64,000 bases of DNA from Paramyrothecium sp. XJ0827 (GCA_020881915.1 JAJFPB010000007.1:3596001-3660000), one strand, 5' to 3'; shown: positions 11,884 to 23,814, counted from the first letter of the stretch. Made by a program: numbers and translations. Notes: generated by a model not told the origin, from the sequence alone.

Positions 11884-12897
11884 GGAAGCAGGAAAACTAT
11901 ACAATACGTTCATTCGACAATGGATTTTAGCCGTCCTTGAGAGGGGTCTTGTAATGTAGACGCATGTAAAAGCAGTATGAATAATGAGTATTAATGTCAT
12001 AGTAGCTGACTATCCATTTCGTCACAAGTCTAAGAGATCTTGAGTACTAGTAACTCTTGGAGTGCGTTAAGAGCATGTAGTCTTGTGTGACAACCCCGAA
12101 TGAAGATCTGCGCCCTATTGCGCTTCTTCCATTTTTCTGTGAAACCTCAAAAGGCTTCCGCTCAATCGTCGGAGACTCCACTCCCAGAGTCGTCACACCG
12201 GAAAACCGAGCGTTTGTGGTGCTTGAAAAGAGCCATCTCGATTAGGAGGCCGTCCCGTCACTAATAGTGTAATCACTAATGCTGTGCGATATTCTGTTTA
12301 TGAGCACCGGTTCACAAATTTTTTGTTCTGCAGCGTACTGCCATTCGCACGCCATATTGCTAAACGTTGCACCGACAGTTCACTTCCTCATTAAGCGAGC
12401 TCTACATGAATGCTATCCACAATTGGTCGATATGATGCTGTTGGTAGCAAGTGTTTATGAAGATGCATATCTTGATTCGTCCATCATGCATCACAACCAC
12501 GGCGCTTGGTGGTCGGCTACGGGAAATGATGGACGATGCAGTGTGCTGACACGTATTCACATCTTCATGCACGGTGAGGTGCATGCATCTCGACTGTTCA
12601 CCTGCATACCGACCCTGGTTTGAGGCTGAGGTGGCGCCTACAGCCAACACAAACATTGATTGGCTGGCAACGATCACCCGTCTCCAAACCGGTGAAACCT
12701 GACCAGGTTCTAGGCAGCTGTCCCGTTTGCTCTTATGCGATTCCCGCATTCACTCATTCGTCTTACAAGCCGAAGGTGGGGTACTTCTGGTCTCCAGACC
12801 ACATGCTTTCTCATTCTCTTCTATCATGATTTGCTTGCCTACCTGACCATTCTACACTCCTTTCATGCATTTTTGTGGCGTTGAGTAAAGCTGTTCA
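11884..12897. other. Intergenic, about 1 kb
   Basis: Open frames at 12279-12623 (+) and 12402-12749 (-) overlap on opposite strands and show no domain. I see no gene or repeat. Confidence 0.4.
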
Positions 12898-14580
12898 ATG
12901 GAACCACGATCTACTCAAGCTTTGGCCCTCGCCAAGTTCTTCGCAGACTGGCGTTTACCCGGCGCAAACACCCTCCTCAGTTTGGCGACCATTTTGAGCT
13001 TCCTGTTTTCGCAATGGGGAAACATCCCAGGTGAGTCCTTGCATCAAGTAATATCTCATAGCGAATTCGGGCACCTGGCCCCATGTCTGACTCTGTTTTG
13101 CCGTAGCCTTATCGTCGATATGGCAGCCTTTGACCAGGCGCCTGACGGCCAGCGTCATCCTCCACTCCGAGGATCGATTGACTAAAGAGGTCATCGACTG
13201 GGTAGCCGCCAAGATTTTGTGGCCTCGAAAGGCACGATTTTGGGTTGCTCATTCTGACATGTCGGAGATGGAGAGGGAGAGAGAGTCGCGGCGCATGTAC
13301 GGCCCGAGCAAGCGATTCCGAAGCGTCGAGCAAAATGATAGTATCCAGTTTGTTCCCGAGAACCAGTCGACATGGTTCATTTTCCGGAAGCGCATCTTCA
13401 TGGTCCACCAAAAAGCCAGCTACACCCCTCCCTCGCCGTACGCGTATGGCCGAGACGAAGAGGCTGTGCAGATCGTCTGCATAGGCCGTAGCATGACCCC
13501 CATCAAGGAGTTTCTGGAGACGTGCCGAAGTTTTGCAAAAAGGCATGTGGAGTCTTTTGTCTCCATTTATACATCAACCGACGCAAGGTGGCATGAACAG
13601 AACTTACAGGCCGCTCGTCCGTTAGAGACCATTCATTTAGACCCCGAGGTCAAACAGAACCTGATTGCCGATGTCTGTGATTACGTGGCTCCTAGAACGA
13701 GACGCTTTTATGCGGATAGAGGCATCCCCTATCGAAGAGGCTATCTGCTTCATGGACCCCCAGGAACTGGTAAGTTCAAGCTTGCATCTGTATATGCCTG
13801 ACCCCATCATGACGAGGCTTACTGATTCTCCTCGCAGGAAAAACGTCCCTTTGCATTGCGATCGCTGGAATCATCAAACTTCCACTTTATATTTTACGCA
13901 TCTCCAGCTTAAGCGGAGATCAAGAGCTTGAGACTCTCTTCAGCGCCTTGCCCTCCAACTGTCTTGTACTCATGGAGGATATCGACGCTATCCGGCTCGA
14001 GCGCAGCAATAAGAGTAAATCCAAGCACAAGAAAACCGATCTGGATGAGCAGCCTTGCACATTATCAGGTCTGTTGAATGTGCTCGATGGTGTTGCTTCT
14101 GCGGAGGGCAGGGTGGTCATCATGACTGCGAACTCGCCGCAAGTTTTGGATCGGGCGTTGGTCCGTCCCGGTCGCATCGACAAGAAGATTTACCTCGGAC
14201 ACATGTCACCAAACAGCGCGAGGTCCATGTTTCTAAGAATCGTGGGATTGGTAGACACTTTCCCTGATGACAAGGGCACTGGTGAAGCTGCGAATGGGGT
14301 GCTAGCGGAGCCAAGTGCCGGAGCCGACGACGAGAAACTGGATGCGATGAAAAGCAGAGAGGAGCTGGAGCGATTGGCGGATGAGTTCAGTGCCGCAATA
14401 CCAGAGGCAACCTTCACGCCCGCACAAATTCAGGAGTATCTCCTCAAGCAACGCGGCAACGCTCACGATGCAGTGGCCAATGCGACGAAATGGGTAATGG
14501 AGGAAAAGGCTCGCATGGAGGAGGAGGCCCGGGAAGAGGCAGAAGAAAAGAAGAGGCAAGAGGAAGAGGATGACGACTGA
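12898..14580 (+). CDS. BCS1-like AAA ATPase
   Basis: Three exons, 12898-13030, 13107-13769 and 13838-14580, give 512 residues through phase-1 GT-AG introns. A hydrophobic segment near residues 25-40 precedes a BCS1_N-type domain (through about residue 220). The AAA module follows: Walker A HGPPGTGKTS around 260-269, split by the second intron exactly at GTG/K; Walker B CLVLMEDID at about 307-315; and a sensor/arginine-finger region with MTANSPQVLDRALVRPGRID. An unusually charged insert of Ser/Lys follows the Walker B motif, and the C-terminus is a Glu/Arg/Lys coiled coil. Yeast Bcs1 inserts the Rieske protein into complex III. Filamentous fungi carry many divergent paralogues whose job is unknown, and this divergent copy is probably one of those. 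Confidence 0.87.
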
Positions 14581-14967
14581 TGTTCCGCCACGAGGGACCA
14601 CATCGGTCTCACAACAGAAAGGGCTATTTCGGTGCTAGAGAAAGACGAGTGACAATGTCCATGACCGAACACAGAGAGAGAATAGCACAGAATCCTCATT
14701 AGATAAGAAAGCCAGCCAATGGGCATCCCGAGCTTGGGTAACCCGGCTCAATTGACATTGTTCGGCGAACTGACATACTGGGCACCATGGCGTTGATAGC
14801 CAGGCCTCGGCCAACCTGGCCGAAATAATATGGCCAATGACGAAAAGTCTCATGATCACTAACGCAGCATTACGAGCAGCAGCCCGCACAGATTTCGCGT
14901 TAGTTGGGGCAAGCTTTGGTGCCAAGTGCTTCCTTTGGTGGCTACGCCAATAGATTGTGACATGCGA

Positions 14968-14982
14968 CGGCCAATTTGGCCG
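14968..14982. promoter_or_regulatory. CGG-N9-CCG dyad, candidate Zn2Cys6 site
   Basis: CGGCCAATTTGGCCG is a perfect dyad: two 7-base arms around one central T. Inverted CGG triplets at fixed spacing are the classic binding pattern of fungal Zn2Cys6 regulators, and the arms also contain CCAAT on both strands. It lies 160 bases upstream of the start at 15143. Binding is an inference. Confidence 0.4.
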
Positions 14983-15044
14983 GACAGGCATTGACTGGTC
15001 GGCCACTGTGGTTGTGCGGCCCCCACCAGAGCTTTAACTATCCA

Positions 15045-15053
15045 TATATATAT
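15045..15053 (+). promoter_or_regulatory. TATA-box candidate
   Basis: An alternating TATATATAT run lies 90 bases before the ATG of the propeller gene, a plausible TATA position in fungi. Confidence 0.4.
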
Positions 15054-15142
15054 TCCGTACTTCTCTCCCAGTAATGTGAACCGTGCTACTGCAAAGCTCA
15101 AGAAAACAGCAATCATCAATACCATTATTCAACTCATGTAAA

Positions 15143-16117
15143 ATGGAGAATCTAGCATTAATCCCCAAGGCGGCCTCACCGCCCGCCATGCACACCATCT
15201 ACCAGCACAAAGACCAAGAATCTTGGTTCGAGAACATTGCGGTAAGACCAAATGGCCAGCTTCTAGTTACCCGACTGGATGCCCCAGAGATATACACCGT
15301 TGATCCTGGAAGCGGGGATTCTTCCATTCTCGTTTCATTCACACATGAAACGAACCTACGCAGCGTAATGGGCATTACAGAACTCGCACCGGATATTTGG
15401 GCCGTTGGAGTGGGCTGGTATGACCATGCCCAGGGTGGAGCAAGAGCAGGGAGCTGGGAGATTTGGAGTCTCGATTTGACCGGATCACTACCAGCGACCA
15501 CGCTTACAGCCAAAATCCCACAAGCAGGCATGATTAATGGGCTTACAACGTGGGATGAGACTACTTTGCTAGCTGCAGACTCGTTGAACGGCAAGATTTT
15601 CCGAGTTGACATGCAGTCTGGTGCTCATTCTGTTGCTCTTGAAGACCTGGCAACCATGGCGCCGCCCAGCAATGCCCCTGTCCAGATTGGCATCAACGGT
15701 GTACGCGTGCGTGATGGCTACATCTATTACACCAGCACAACATTGATGTCACTCTTCCGCATTCCAGTGGATTCAAATTTGCAAGCAAAGGGCTCTGCGG
15801 AAACGTTGGCGACGGGGCTGGTGCCTGACGACTTTTGCTTCGACGAAGACAACGATGGCGTTCTATACATTGCCGGTAATGTGAGTAACGTGGTAAGCAA
15901 AGTCACCATTGGAGACACAGCACAGCTTCCCATGACACCAGAGACCTTTGCTGGGGGTCCCATGGAGCTTGATGTGGCTGGCGCCACGGCGTGCGCCTTT
16001 GGAAGGGGTCTTCGCGACAAGAGAACGCTGTACGTTGTAACGTGTGGAGGGTCAGGTGTGCCGGTAAAAGGAGAGATTGTGGAGGCAGGAAAAGTGGTTG
16101 CAATCAATGTCGATTAA
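15143..16117 (+). CDS. SMP-30/gluconolactonase-like beta-propeller protein
   Basis: A single exon of 324 residues is taken from the ATG at 15143 rather than the open frame start at 15083, because it lies after the TATA box and begins the conserved part. The sequence has repeated propeller-like strands: ENIAVRPNGQLLVTRLDAPEIY, then blades with GITEL..DIWAVG, INGLT..., LLAADSLNGKIFRVD, GINGVRVRDGYIYYT and DDFCFDEDNDGVLYIAGN. Similar fungal proteins are six-bladed SMP-30/TolB-like lactonase relatives, sometimes found in secondary-metabolite loci. No signal peptide is seen, so the product is probably cytosolic. Catalytic activity is not provable from sequence alone. Confidence 0.8.
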   Translation: MENLALIPKAASPPAMHTIYQHKDQESWFENIAVRPNGQLLVTRLDAPEIYTVDPGSGDSSILVSFTHETNLRSVMGITELAPDIWAVGVGWYDHAQGGARAGSWEIWSLDLTGSLPATTLTAKIPQAGMINGLTTWDETTLLAADSLNGKIFRVDMQSGAHSVALEDLATMAPPSNAPVQIGINGVRVRDGYIYYTSTTLMSLFRIPVDSNLQAKGSAETLATGLVPDDFCFDEDNDGVLYIAGNVSNVVSKVTIGDTAQLPMTPETFAGGPMELDVAGATACAFGRGLRDKRTLYVVTCGGSGVPVKGEIVEAGKVVAINVD

Positions 16118-16789
16118 TCTTGAGATACACGGATGACGATGGGGTTAAGGAAACGCATGAGTTTCTCAATATTTGCGTCAAAATACTTTCAGATCAGGAA
16201 CATTTCAATATTATTTCCATTAACTAACCTAATTTGCCGTGACAAAATTAATTCAATACGATCGACGGAGGCACGTTACTAATTTTAGACAGTTGCAGCA
16301 TCTTGTTAGTTCGCTTGCTGCAGGGATATTGGGTACTGTTTGTGTTTAGCTGACATCAAAATTATTTGGCTGAAACCTCCCCTGATCATCTGAGGGCTTC
16401 TTCTTCAGATGGCCCATATTGGCGTAATAACGACATGCCAAAGTCAATGAGCGAAAAGATACGGACAAGGCAAGATAAAAAGTTCGTGTTCAGTGAAGCG
16501 ATTGCCTGTGGGTGGCAGACAGACCTTCCTCAAGCGCAGACCAACCTAGCCGCCATGGCCGCGAACGCGCCCATACCCCAGATCGTGCTTCCGGTGGGCT
16601 AGAGCAAGACACAGTTCAAAGTGCTACTTGGAAGGTCAGATCGATGTAGAGTTGCTTCTGGGGGTGGTATTCCGTCACAAACTGGAAGCCATACCTTTGA
16701 ACGCTTCCCCGAGAATGGCCTTTGCGTGGTTTGCAGCTTTGGAGCCGCAGTTCAGACGACATTAGGGGCACACTACATTTGACCTGACA
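16118..16789. other. Intergenic, may hold the lost N-terminus of the HET pseudogene
   Basis: No intact frame. Around 16705-16755 one plus-strand frame reads ENGLCVVCSFGAAVQTT, reminiscent of the cysteine pair at the start of many HET proteins, so the decayed HET gene may have begun here. Confidence 0.35.
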
Positions 16790-18559
16790 ATGCTGGGCCT
16801 GCAGAAAGTCTATTTCAATGGTTACTGTTACAATGTGTTTACAACTCTGGACATCCACGAAATTGGTACACCGGCTGGCATCCAGAAGCTTCCAAAAACA
16901 CACCAGATGGTATACACCAACAATGGATCGACAAGCTCAATAGCTTGGGCCAAGAGTCAAATCATGTCATGTGCACAAGATCACACTGATTGTTGTGACT
17001 TCCAAGATCTAGGGACCTGCGTACCCAAGCGGCTGATACACATCAACGAACCTGGCTTGAATGGGGATCTAGCTCTCCAAGGGGGACAAGAACATATCCG
17101 TAGACTCGCGATATGTTGCTCTTAGTTATTGTTGGGGTCGATTCAAACCTCAATGACTACGACTTCCCTGACGATAGAGAACCAGAAGAAGCGCATTCCG
17201 TGGTGCATGGTGCCAGAGACCTTTCGAGACGTTGTGAGGTTTACCCGCGAAATCGGGTCCGACTATGTTTGGATTGACAGTTTATGCATCATCCAAGGCG
17301 ATCCAGACGACTGGAATCGGGAAGCTGGGAAGATGTACGATGTCTACAAAAACGCGTTTCCCACATTGGGGGCTCCACGGGGCACTGATGGTGATTCCGG
17401 TCTCTTCAACGACACACCAGACTGGTCAGCGGTGCACATGGCTGATTTACACCTTGGGGAGCACCATTGGCCCTTGTATCTTCAACGGGCGGATCCTCTC
17501 TTCCATGAATGGAACCCAGCACATATATGGGCTCCTAGTCCAAAGCCTCCACTATTCACGAGAGAGTGCGTCTATCAGAAGCGATTGATCTCGGCAAGGC
17601 TTCTGCTCTTTGCGGAGAGCGAGATGGTCTTTATGTGCTTCAACAGCGTTCATTCCGAATGTGGGATATCGAGCGAGAGGTTTGGTCGGTTCCGGCGAAG
17701 TATAGCAAGAAGACGTTCTTCACGACGGTACTCTCACCGAGTATTACGCAAAGCCAGGTGAGTAATGCGGGTAACACGTCGTGTCCGGATCAACGGAGTC
17801 ACTATGCCCAAGAATGGAGGAAAGTTGTGGAGGAGTGCAACGAGCTCAATATATCGTTTAGGAGCAACAAACTCCCGTCCATCGGGGCCGTGGCGAAACA
17901 ATTTCACATGATACGCGCGCCCGAAACATATTTGGCAGGCCTTTGGTCCGGATCGCTACATGGTGATCTACTATGGATGGCACCAGGGTTCAGAACACGG
18001 CGGACAAGTACTTTGACGCAAAACGGATTACAGAATCGGCAGCGTCTGGGCAGGTGCCCAGTTGGTCTTGGGGCTCAGTCGATGCCCCTGTTTGATTTGC
18101 CACCACAATCACACAATCACAATCGAGGCTCGCAGGTAGCATTGAGCCGCTTGCGGAAGTCATTCAAGCAAGTTGCACGTACAAAAAACGAGAGTCCATA
18201 CGGAATTCCGGAGAGCAGGTCCTTAATTCTGCTTGGACGAGTATTGTGCTGTGTAAGTAGTTGTGAAAACTGACCAGATTAACAAAGCTGGCCTGTTCCA
18301 TTTACGATCAAAACTATGGATGTCTAAATCTATCTACCTTGACAGGCCCGGTTTCTTCCGAGGCCTTCAAGTCCATCGAAGAGTCTATGTTCTAGAAATA
18401 GCCCAGATACAGTCGGGAACTGGAACGTTATATGGTTGTATGGCTATGGTACGTGAAGAGACAGGCGGTGCATTCAGGAGGGTAGGTTTCATCGGCTCAA
18501 GCCGTTTAAACAGTGCTTTTGGGCAATATGGGCTGGCAAAGGAATGCAATAATGTGTAG
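16790..18559 (+). pseudogene. Decayed HET-domain gene
   Basis: Pieces of one HET protein follow each other in the right order but in changing frames. First comes a pre-domain segment ending CVPKRLIHI. Then RYVALSYCWG near 17109-17138, one frame off. Next, back in the first frame, are PETFRDVV, YVWIDSLCIIQGDPDDW and LFTRECVYQKRLIS. After that the WRKVVEECNELN...LAGLWSG segment is in the third frame near 17815-17960, PSWSWGSVDAPV near 18055-18090 is in another, and a C-terminal YVLEIAQI...RRVGF segment near 18389-18490 in another. At least five frame changes are needed. Two of them coincide with G runs (17081-17085 and 17134-17137). Either the gene is dead or the assembly has errors. Confidence 0.8.
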
Positions 18560-18728
18560 TAAACAGGAAATGGGAGAAACAATTTGGGCGCTGGCTGGAA
18601 TGATGCTTGCATGTCCGTAATGGGCGGTGTTGCCAAGGGGAGCATTAAGTGCTAGATGCCTGTATCTAGTGGCAGCTCTAGGTCTTTGACGCTCTTCGGC
18701 GTAAAGGATACTAGGGATGGCAGATGTG

Positions 18729-21229
18729 TTAGAAACTGAAGAGGCCACTCCGGCGCTTACCGAGAGGGTACACGAGTAAGGCACTCAAGAAGAGCCCAAC
18801 TGCGATGCCGATAGCGATTTGGATCATCGATGCAGCGACATTGAAGACCAAATTGTTGACGGGTTGGCCCTCTTCGAGCGGCACTGATCCGGTGCCGTTG
18901 ATTGGCTGCGTAGAGTTGGTGAGAAGGTTCGCTGTGGTGAGTCCGCTGAGCAGACCGCCGGTGGAAGCCAATCCTCCAGGGACCTGCGTAAAGATGGCGG
19001 GAATAAGGGTCGCTGCTGCCACGCCATGTCGAAGCCGAGAGTACAAGTTCGCCAAAACACCGACGGTAAAGGCGCCCAGCGTGTTGGCGATCTGAGGCGC
19101 TGCGGCAAACCTCAGGCTACTAAAGTAGTTGACAATGTATCCCGCGAAGGCGATGATCGTCATCACTGGCATCTGGCGCCATTTCGCCTGGTAAAGGATG
19201 CTAATGCAGACATCAAAGGCCGGTACAAAGGCGAACGCATAGTAGGCTGGCATCGGATTCTCGCAAGTGGTCGCCGACGAAGCGTTGCTGTCGATGAGTC
19301 CGTATAGCACCGCGCCGACCGTGATACCGAAGCCCAGCAGGAGCGAATAGATGATGGCGTACACAATTCGGATAGAGCCGGGGACGATGGCTCTCGATTG
19401 GAGTTCGAGCGCCGAGCACACTGTAAGGTTAGTCATTCGCCGTGTAGGGCGTCCAGAGGGATGGGGCAATAGCGCAAAGCTCTACGTCACTCACAAACAA
19501 GATAACCAGGAAGAAGCATGACGATGCCGCTCTGGGCGACCGCAGAGAAGCAGAAGAGCGTCCCTCCACGGATGCTGCCGAACGCCCTGGCCAGGAAACT
19601 TACAGCCACCGTTGCGCTGACCTCGAGGACGTTGCTGTAGAGGTTAGACATGGGGGCGACGATGAGCTGAAGGAAGCCCACGAGGCAGCCGAGCACGAAG
19701 CAGATGGGGAGGTCAATGAGGCGTGCGCTGAAGGAGAAAGGAGCAACCGTGACGCTGGTCAAGCCAAAGGCAATGACTCGGAACCACGGGCTGAACTTTT
19801 CCTTGGCGTTCATCAGGGCCTCGAGCCTCTTGGTGCCCTCTTCCACTCCCACGACATCGTGCATGACCTCCTTGTAGATCCGGTGCACGTCTTTCAGCTT
19901 TCCGAGATCGATTCCCTGGGCGGTGCGAACAATCCTGACTTCTGTGGTGTGCGTCGACCTGTCGTCGAATGAGATGATCATACAGCCTGGAAGATACAGG
20001 AACTGTCCGTCGATCTCGAGTACCCGGGCCGTCATGCTCAGATACTCCTCCAGGCGGTGGGTGGGCGCTCCATAAAGCATCAGGGCTCGGCAGAATTTAA
20101 TGATGTACTCTTGCCGGGCTAGAGTTTCAGCGATATGAACGGTGATGCGAATCTCTTCCCTCTGCCATAGCGCGCTCAAACGCGAGCCTCCTGCTCCGCC
20201 GCTCCCGCCGCCACCCGATGGTCTCTTTGAATGTTTCTTGGGTCCGCCGTTCTTCGGGTCAGGAGTCATGTTGGGATTGGCAAGCTGGGCCGATGCTCCG
20301 ATGAGGTTGGCAAGTGTGTCTGTAGAGCGGTTCTGGTCGTACCATTTTCTCCGTGTTGGTGTAGTTGTTCCGGACTCGGTCCCGGGAGTGCTATTGCCTC
20401 CCGTATGCGAGCCGAATGATGCTCTCGTGTGTGGAGTAGCAAGATCTGGCGTCTTGTACAGCTTCAACAGTTGCGATAGCACGCTGCCACGATATTGCTG
20501 TGGTGGCTCCACCTTGTAGACTCCATCGTAATAGCCTCCGTTCACGTTGCTGAGCTCAACCGGGCCGTGAGAAGAATGTGTCTCCTGTGACGGCGGTGAA
20601 GGCGCATCTTTGCTCCCAAATCTCTGCGTATGGGATTCGACAAGCTTATATGCCTCTTCCTGTTGAGGATTCTCATGCTCTATCTCGGGGAGCATACGCT
20701 GTAGAGGATCACGGCTGTGAGATGGCGAGCCCAGCTCCTGGAGCGGAATACCGCCATCAAAAGGAAAGTGTCCGTCGTCGTTGACCAGAGTGTTGGTGCT
20801 GGCGCTCATGGCTTGCTTTGGCTTGGGGGGGAAGGATCCTCTTCGCAGATTAGCAGCGACCTGCTGGGCGCGCTCTTGCGCGGCCGCTGCGGCGAACATG
20901 GCCTCTGCCGACTCAAAATCATCTCCAATATCTCCGACGGTCGCAACTGAGCTGGAGGAGTTGAAGCGCAGCACTGAAGGCCTCGGTTTTTGTGCCGGAC
21001 CTTCGCGCGGTTGTGGCGAAATATCAGGTCGACGGGGCGGCGGAACTGGGGGTGTAGTGGCTGCAGCATTGCTGTTGAACCTCACACGACCTTTTTCCTT
21101 CTTCGTGAGAGGGCTCGAGTCGGCATCTTTCGAAGGTGAGGGTTCGCCGGGCGAGCCGAAAGGGTCATTTTCAGAGTTCGGGAAGCGAGGGTCGGGTTCC
21201 TTCGGCTCATCTTGCGGCTGGTCTTCCAT
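18729..21229 (-). CDS. Prm10/ThrE-type membrane protein (DUF1212 family)
   Basis: Two exons, 21229-19495 and 19420-18729, are joined over a 74-base intron with a CTAAC branch site, giving 808 residues. The open frame continues upstream to 21292 but only from a TTG, so the ATG at 21229 is the start. Residues 1 to about 370 are disordered and rich in Pro, Ser and charged residues. A ThrE-like cytosolic/membrane module begins near REEIRITVHIAETL and continues with YGAPTHRLEEYL, typical of the threonine/serine-exporter-like family. About ten hydrophobic segments follow. The C-terminus YPLGKRRSGLFSF fits fungal homologues of yeast pheromone-regulated Prm10. Transport substrate and pheromone regulation are not demonstrated here. 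Confidence 0.87.
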
Positions 21230-23188
21230 ATTATTTGACCGATCTGACCGATCTGACCGATTCAATGTGGGAATAATGCACCTGGCAGTCAACCTTCGCC
21301 AGATATGCGAGAATCGTGATGAGTAGACGTAAGTCTTGCCTCGACCCTACTCCGCAGAGCGACGATCTTCCTCAAGGTTGTAGGGAATACAGCAAAATGT
21401 AAACAACCAAGCGGGCCGTAAGGGTTTTATCAAAGAACTTAGCGTTGCGGAATCGGCATACCTGAAGCAGAGCTAGGCTTGGCCGAAGCCCTATGTGGAG
21501 GCTGCCACGCGCCAGCCATACTGTGAGTGGCCAGATAATTAAAGTTACGTGCCCGAAAGGCGGTTCGCATTAGTCATTTCTGTTGCGCTTGGGGGACAGA
21601 CATACGAGTCAAGAAAAGATCTTCTCGTTCTAGATGCCCAAGAGAGCCAAGTCTGTTGCGTGATGTCAAAGTGGGTTGGTGGCTCCACGATTTGACGTGT
21701 CCTTGTCGGCCAACGCCAATAACAAAGCGGAAGTTGGGAAAGGGACTCCCGGCTAATGACACGATAATTTTCAACCTCTCCACTGATTCTGCAGGGATGA
21801 GATCAAAGGGATCTCTGGATCCCCGCGGGGAAAATCCGAACCACTAAGGAATGCCCTCTGAGCAAGCATCAGCGCAAGGATAATTACGTACTACGGTGTA
21901 GAATCGGATGCCTGCCATAGCACCATTTCAAGCTTCCATCACGACGACTTGCGTCGAAGTTTCATGGATGAAGATGAGCCGAGCTGCTCAAAGTTTTGTC
22001 GATGACAACACAAAACAGCGTCCCTGTGATAACATCTGGTTCTTAGGATGAGCTTTCGCGGAATTGTCAAGGAGATGTTGGAAGGGAAGAAAGCACTATA
22101 GCCTGTAGAAAATTCCAAACGCAGAATAGACAAAAAGTGATTTTTCATACCAACCCACGTCACCCTGCGCTAGAAGTATATGGACAAAGATTGAGTTACG
22201 AGGGAGGTCTCGGAACCGAGCGTGGTACAAGAAATAAATTCGCTGCAAGCCATAAGATGCGTACGCCGCGGCAGGCCTTAGTTATTGTTCGAATAAATGC
22301 CTCGACGTTGACTATAATCATCGCAGCCTTTTTTGTTTTGTCATCAAGTTGTTTGGGGTGACTTTGTATCATGATAACTGGCTTGTTGATCACGCATCAT
22401 GATATCGCCCCACGTAAGATCACAAGTTTGTCAAGCTACAAAGACGTTGGGTCTGTCTAAGACTTGTGATGGCTTAAATGGTTCAACTCGGCATCCGCTT
22501 GCGCGCTTGTTTAACGCATGGCAGCGACGCTGCATGCAGGAACAAATGCAGGGTCTTACTTCCACCCAGACACAGGATGGGCTCAAGAGATGTGATGTGC
22601 TGTGTTGGTGTTGTGGACCAAGCCACAACAGTGCGCAAGACATGGTGAGCATGATATCATTCTGAGTCGAGGTCAAATGTCTGCTCTGTCGCACCATTAT
22701 TGGTCGCAACTCTTGGATCATTCGGTCAAGGATTTGCCTTGTTGTTCCCAGTTACGATTCACGTTGCGGATGTGGCCTCGGTGTTGTTCTCGTCACATCA
22801 TCTTCGGTTCCTAGTGAGTCGTGATCGTCTCTTTTTTCAAAGTCTGGCCGAGATTTCATGACCGAACCTGGCTTTTGTTCTATATCACGAGAAGAACTGA
22901 GGTCGTTCGCACTTTTGCGTGATTGATCAAGAGTTGGCGGAGCGAGGCACACAATCTGACAAGATCCAGTCTGAGACAGGCAGTCCCGACCTTCGGATGA
23001 AGTTCCTCTTCCTGAAGCCTGCCAAGCTTCCACAAATGATCTTTTTAGCTTACGCGTTGCCAGTCTTCGGCCTCATGACTACTTAAAACAACGCGATTTC
23101 CTAGTCTCATTCCTCCCTTCTCACCATCAATCTGCCCTAGCACGCCCAATCACTTTCAAAGTCTGTCCAAAAAGCAAGAGTAGTCGAA
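21230..23188. other. Gene-free stretch, about 2 kb
   Basis: This is the divergent promoter space between the Prm10-like gene and the first secreted-protein gene. It contains a triple 9-base repeat at 21237-21263 just upstream of the Prm10-like start. Open frames at 22399-22665 (+) and 22431-22721 (-) overlap on opposite strands and have no domain character. Confidence 0.4.
21237..21263. repeat. Three copies of a 9-base unit
   Basis: GACCGATCT is repeated three times in tandem, the last copy ending TTC. It lies 8-34 bases upstream of the ATG of the Prm10-like gene, so it falls in its 5' leader. Confidence 0.75.
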
Positions 23189-23593
23189 ATGAAGTTCTCC
23201 CTCCTTCTGACGACATGTACCGCTGGGTCTGCCATGGCTCTAGTTGCTCGAGACCCCAACTCAAGAACACTGGTAAAGTGCCGAAACAAACGACCTCTGC
23301 GAGTATTTAAAGATACTAACACTAAATTCGTGTAGAGTTTGGAGCGAAAGCAAGTGAAGGAGGTAGGGGATACTCTTGCTGATGAGTCGGGGCCTGGGGT
23401 TGGTAAGTTATTCAAAGGCACAGGGGATGCGGTGGAAGGCCTTGGAGCGGCAGTTGGAGGCGTCTCCAAAGTTTTACCTGAAGATGGTGCCAGCCCCGAA
23501 GAAATCCTGGTTAAAACACAGGAAGCAGCCGACGCAGCGGAGGAAGCAGCCGAGGACGCCGAGTTGGCAGCGCAACAATTGACAGAGTCCTGA
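23189..23593 (+). CDS. Small secreted protein, relative of the repeat precursor at 26.7 kb
   Basis: Two exons, 23189-23272 and 23336-23593, are joined over a 63-base phase-0 intron, giving 113 residues. Exon 1 encodes exactly 28 residues: a signal peptide (MKFSLLLTT...MALVARD) ending in a dipeptide-like ARDP region. After the splice the protein reads SLERKQV, a probable propeptide processing site. Then comes a Gly/Val amphipathic stretch and an Ala/Glu-rich helix, without cysteines. The gene at 26747-28062 has the same 84-base first exon, the same phase-0 intron position and the same pattern (K.S..LTT..AG....ALVA.DP), so the two look like diverged duplicates. They also share a downstream element. 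Function unknown. Confidence 0.7.
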
Positions 23594-23777
23594 ACCGAGC
23601 AGCTCATACTTCATTCGTCCGGTTCATTGATCATGGAGAAAGCGGCTCCCAAAGTACGCTAGCTGCGTTGTCATTGCGCTTTGTCGGGGAAAATAGCATG
23701 GATCATGTCAAATTATACTCGCCATTCGTGTTTGAGCACTGTCAACAATTTGTGGGGGAGATAGCTGAAGCCGTTGC

Positions 23778-23814
23778 ATGGAGTTCTCCTGTGCTTGGAG
23801 TTTAAGCTCGGCCG
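23778..23814. repeat. Shared 37-base downstream element, copy 1
   Basis: It matches 28232-28268 at 34 of 37 positions. It begins ATGGAGTTCTCC and ends GGAGTTTAAGCTCGGCCG. It lies 185 bases after the stop of the 113-residue secreted protein, nearly the same distance as copy 2 from its own stop. It may be a 3' untranslated or 3' end-formation element kept after gene duplication. Confidence 0.75.

Larger units (their letters stand above)
14581..15142. other. Promoter region of the propeller gene
   Basis: No gene lies here. Several GGCCAA/TTGGCC words occur, including a strong dyad at 14968-14982, and a TATA stretch at 15045-15053 lies about 90 bases before the downstream ATG. Confidence 0.45.

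Noticed and set aside
22399..22721. Overlapping frames on both strands with several Cys codons
   Set aside because: They lie over each other on opposite strands, have no signal peptide and show no splice pattern.
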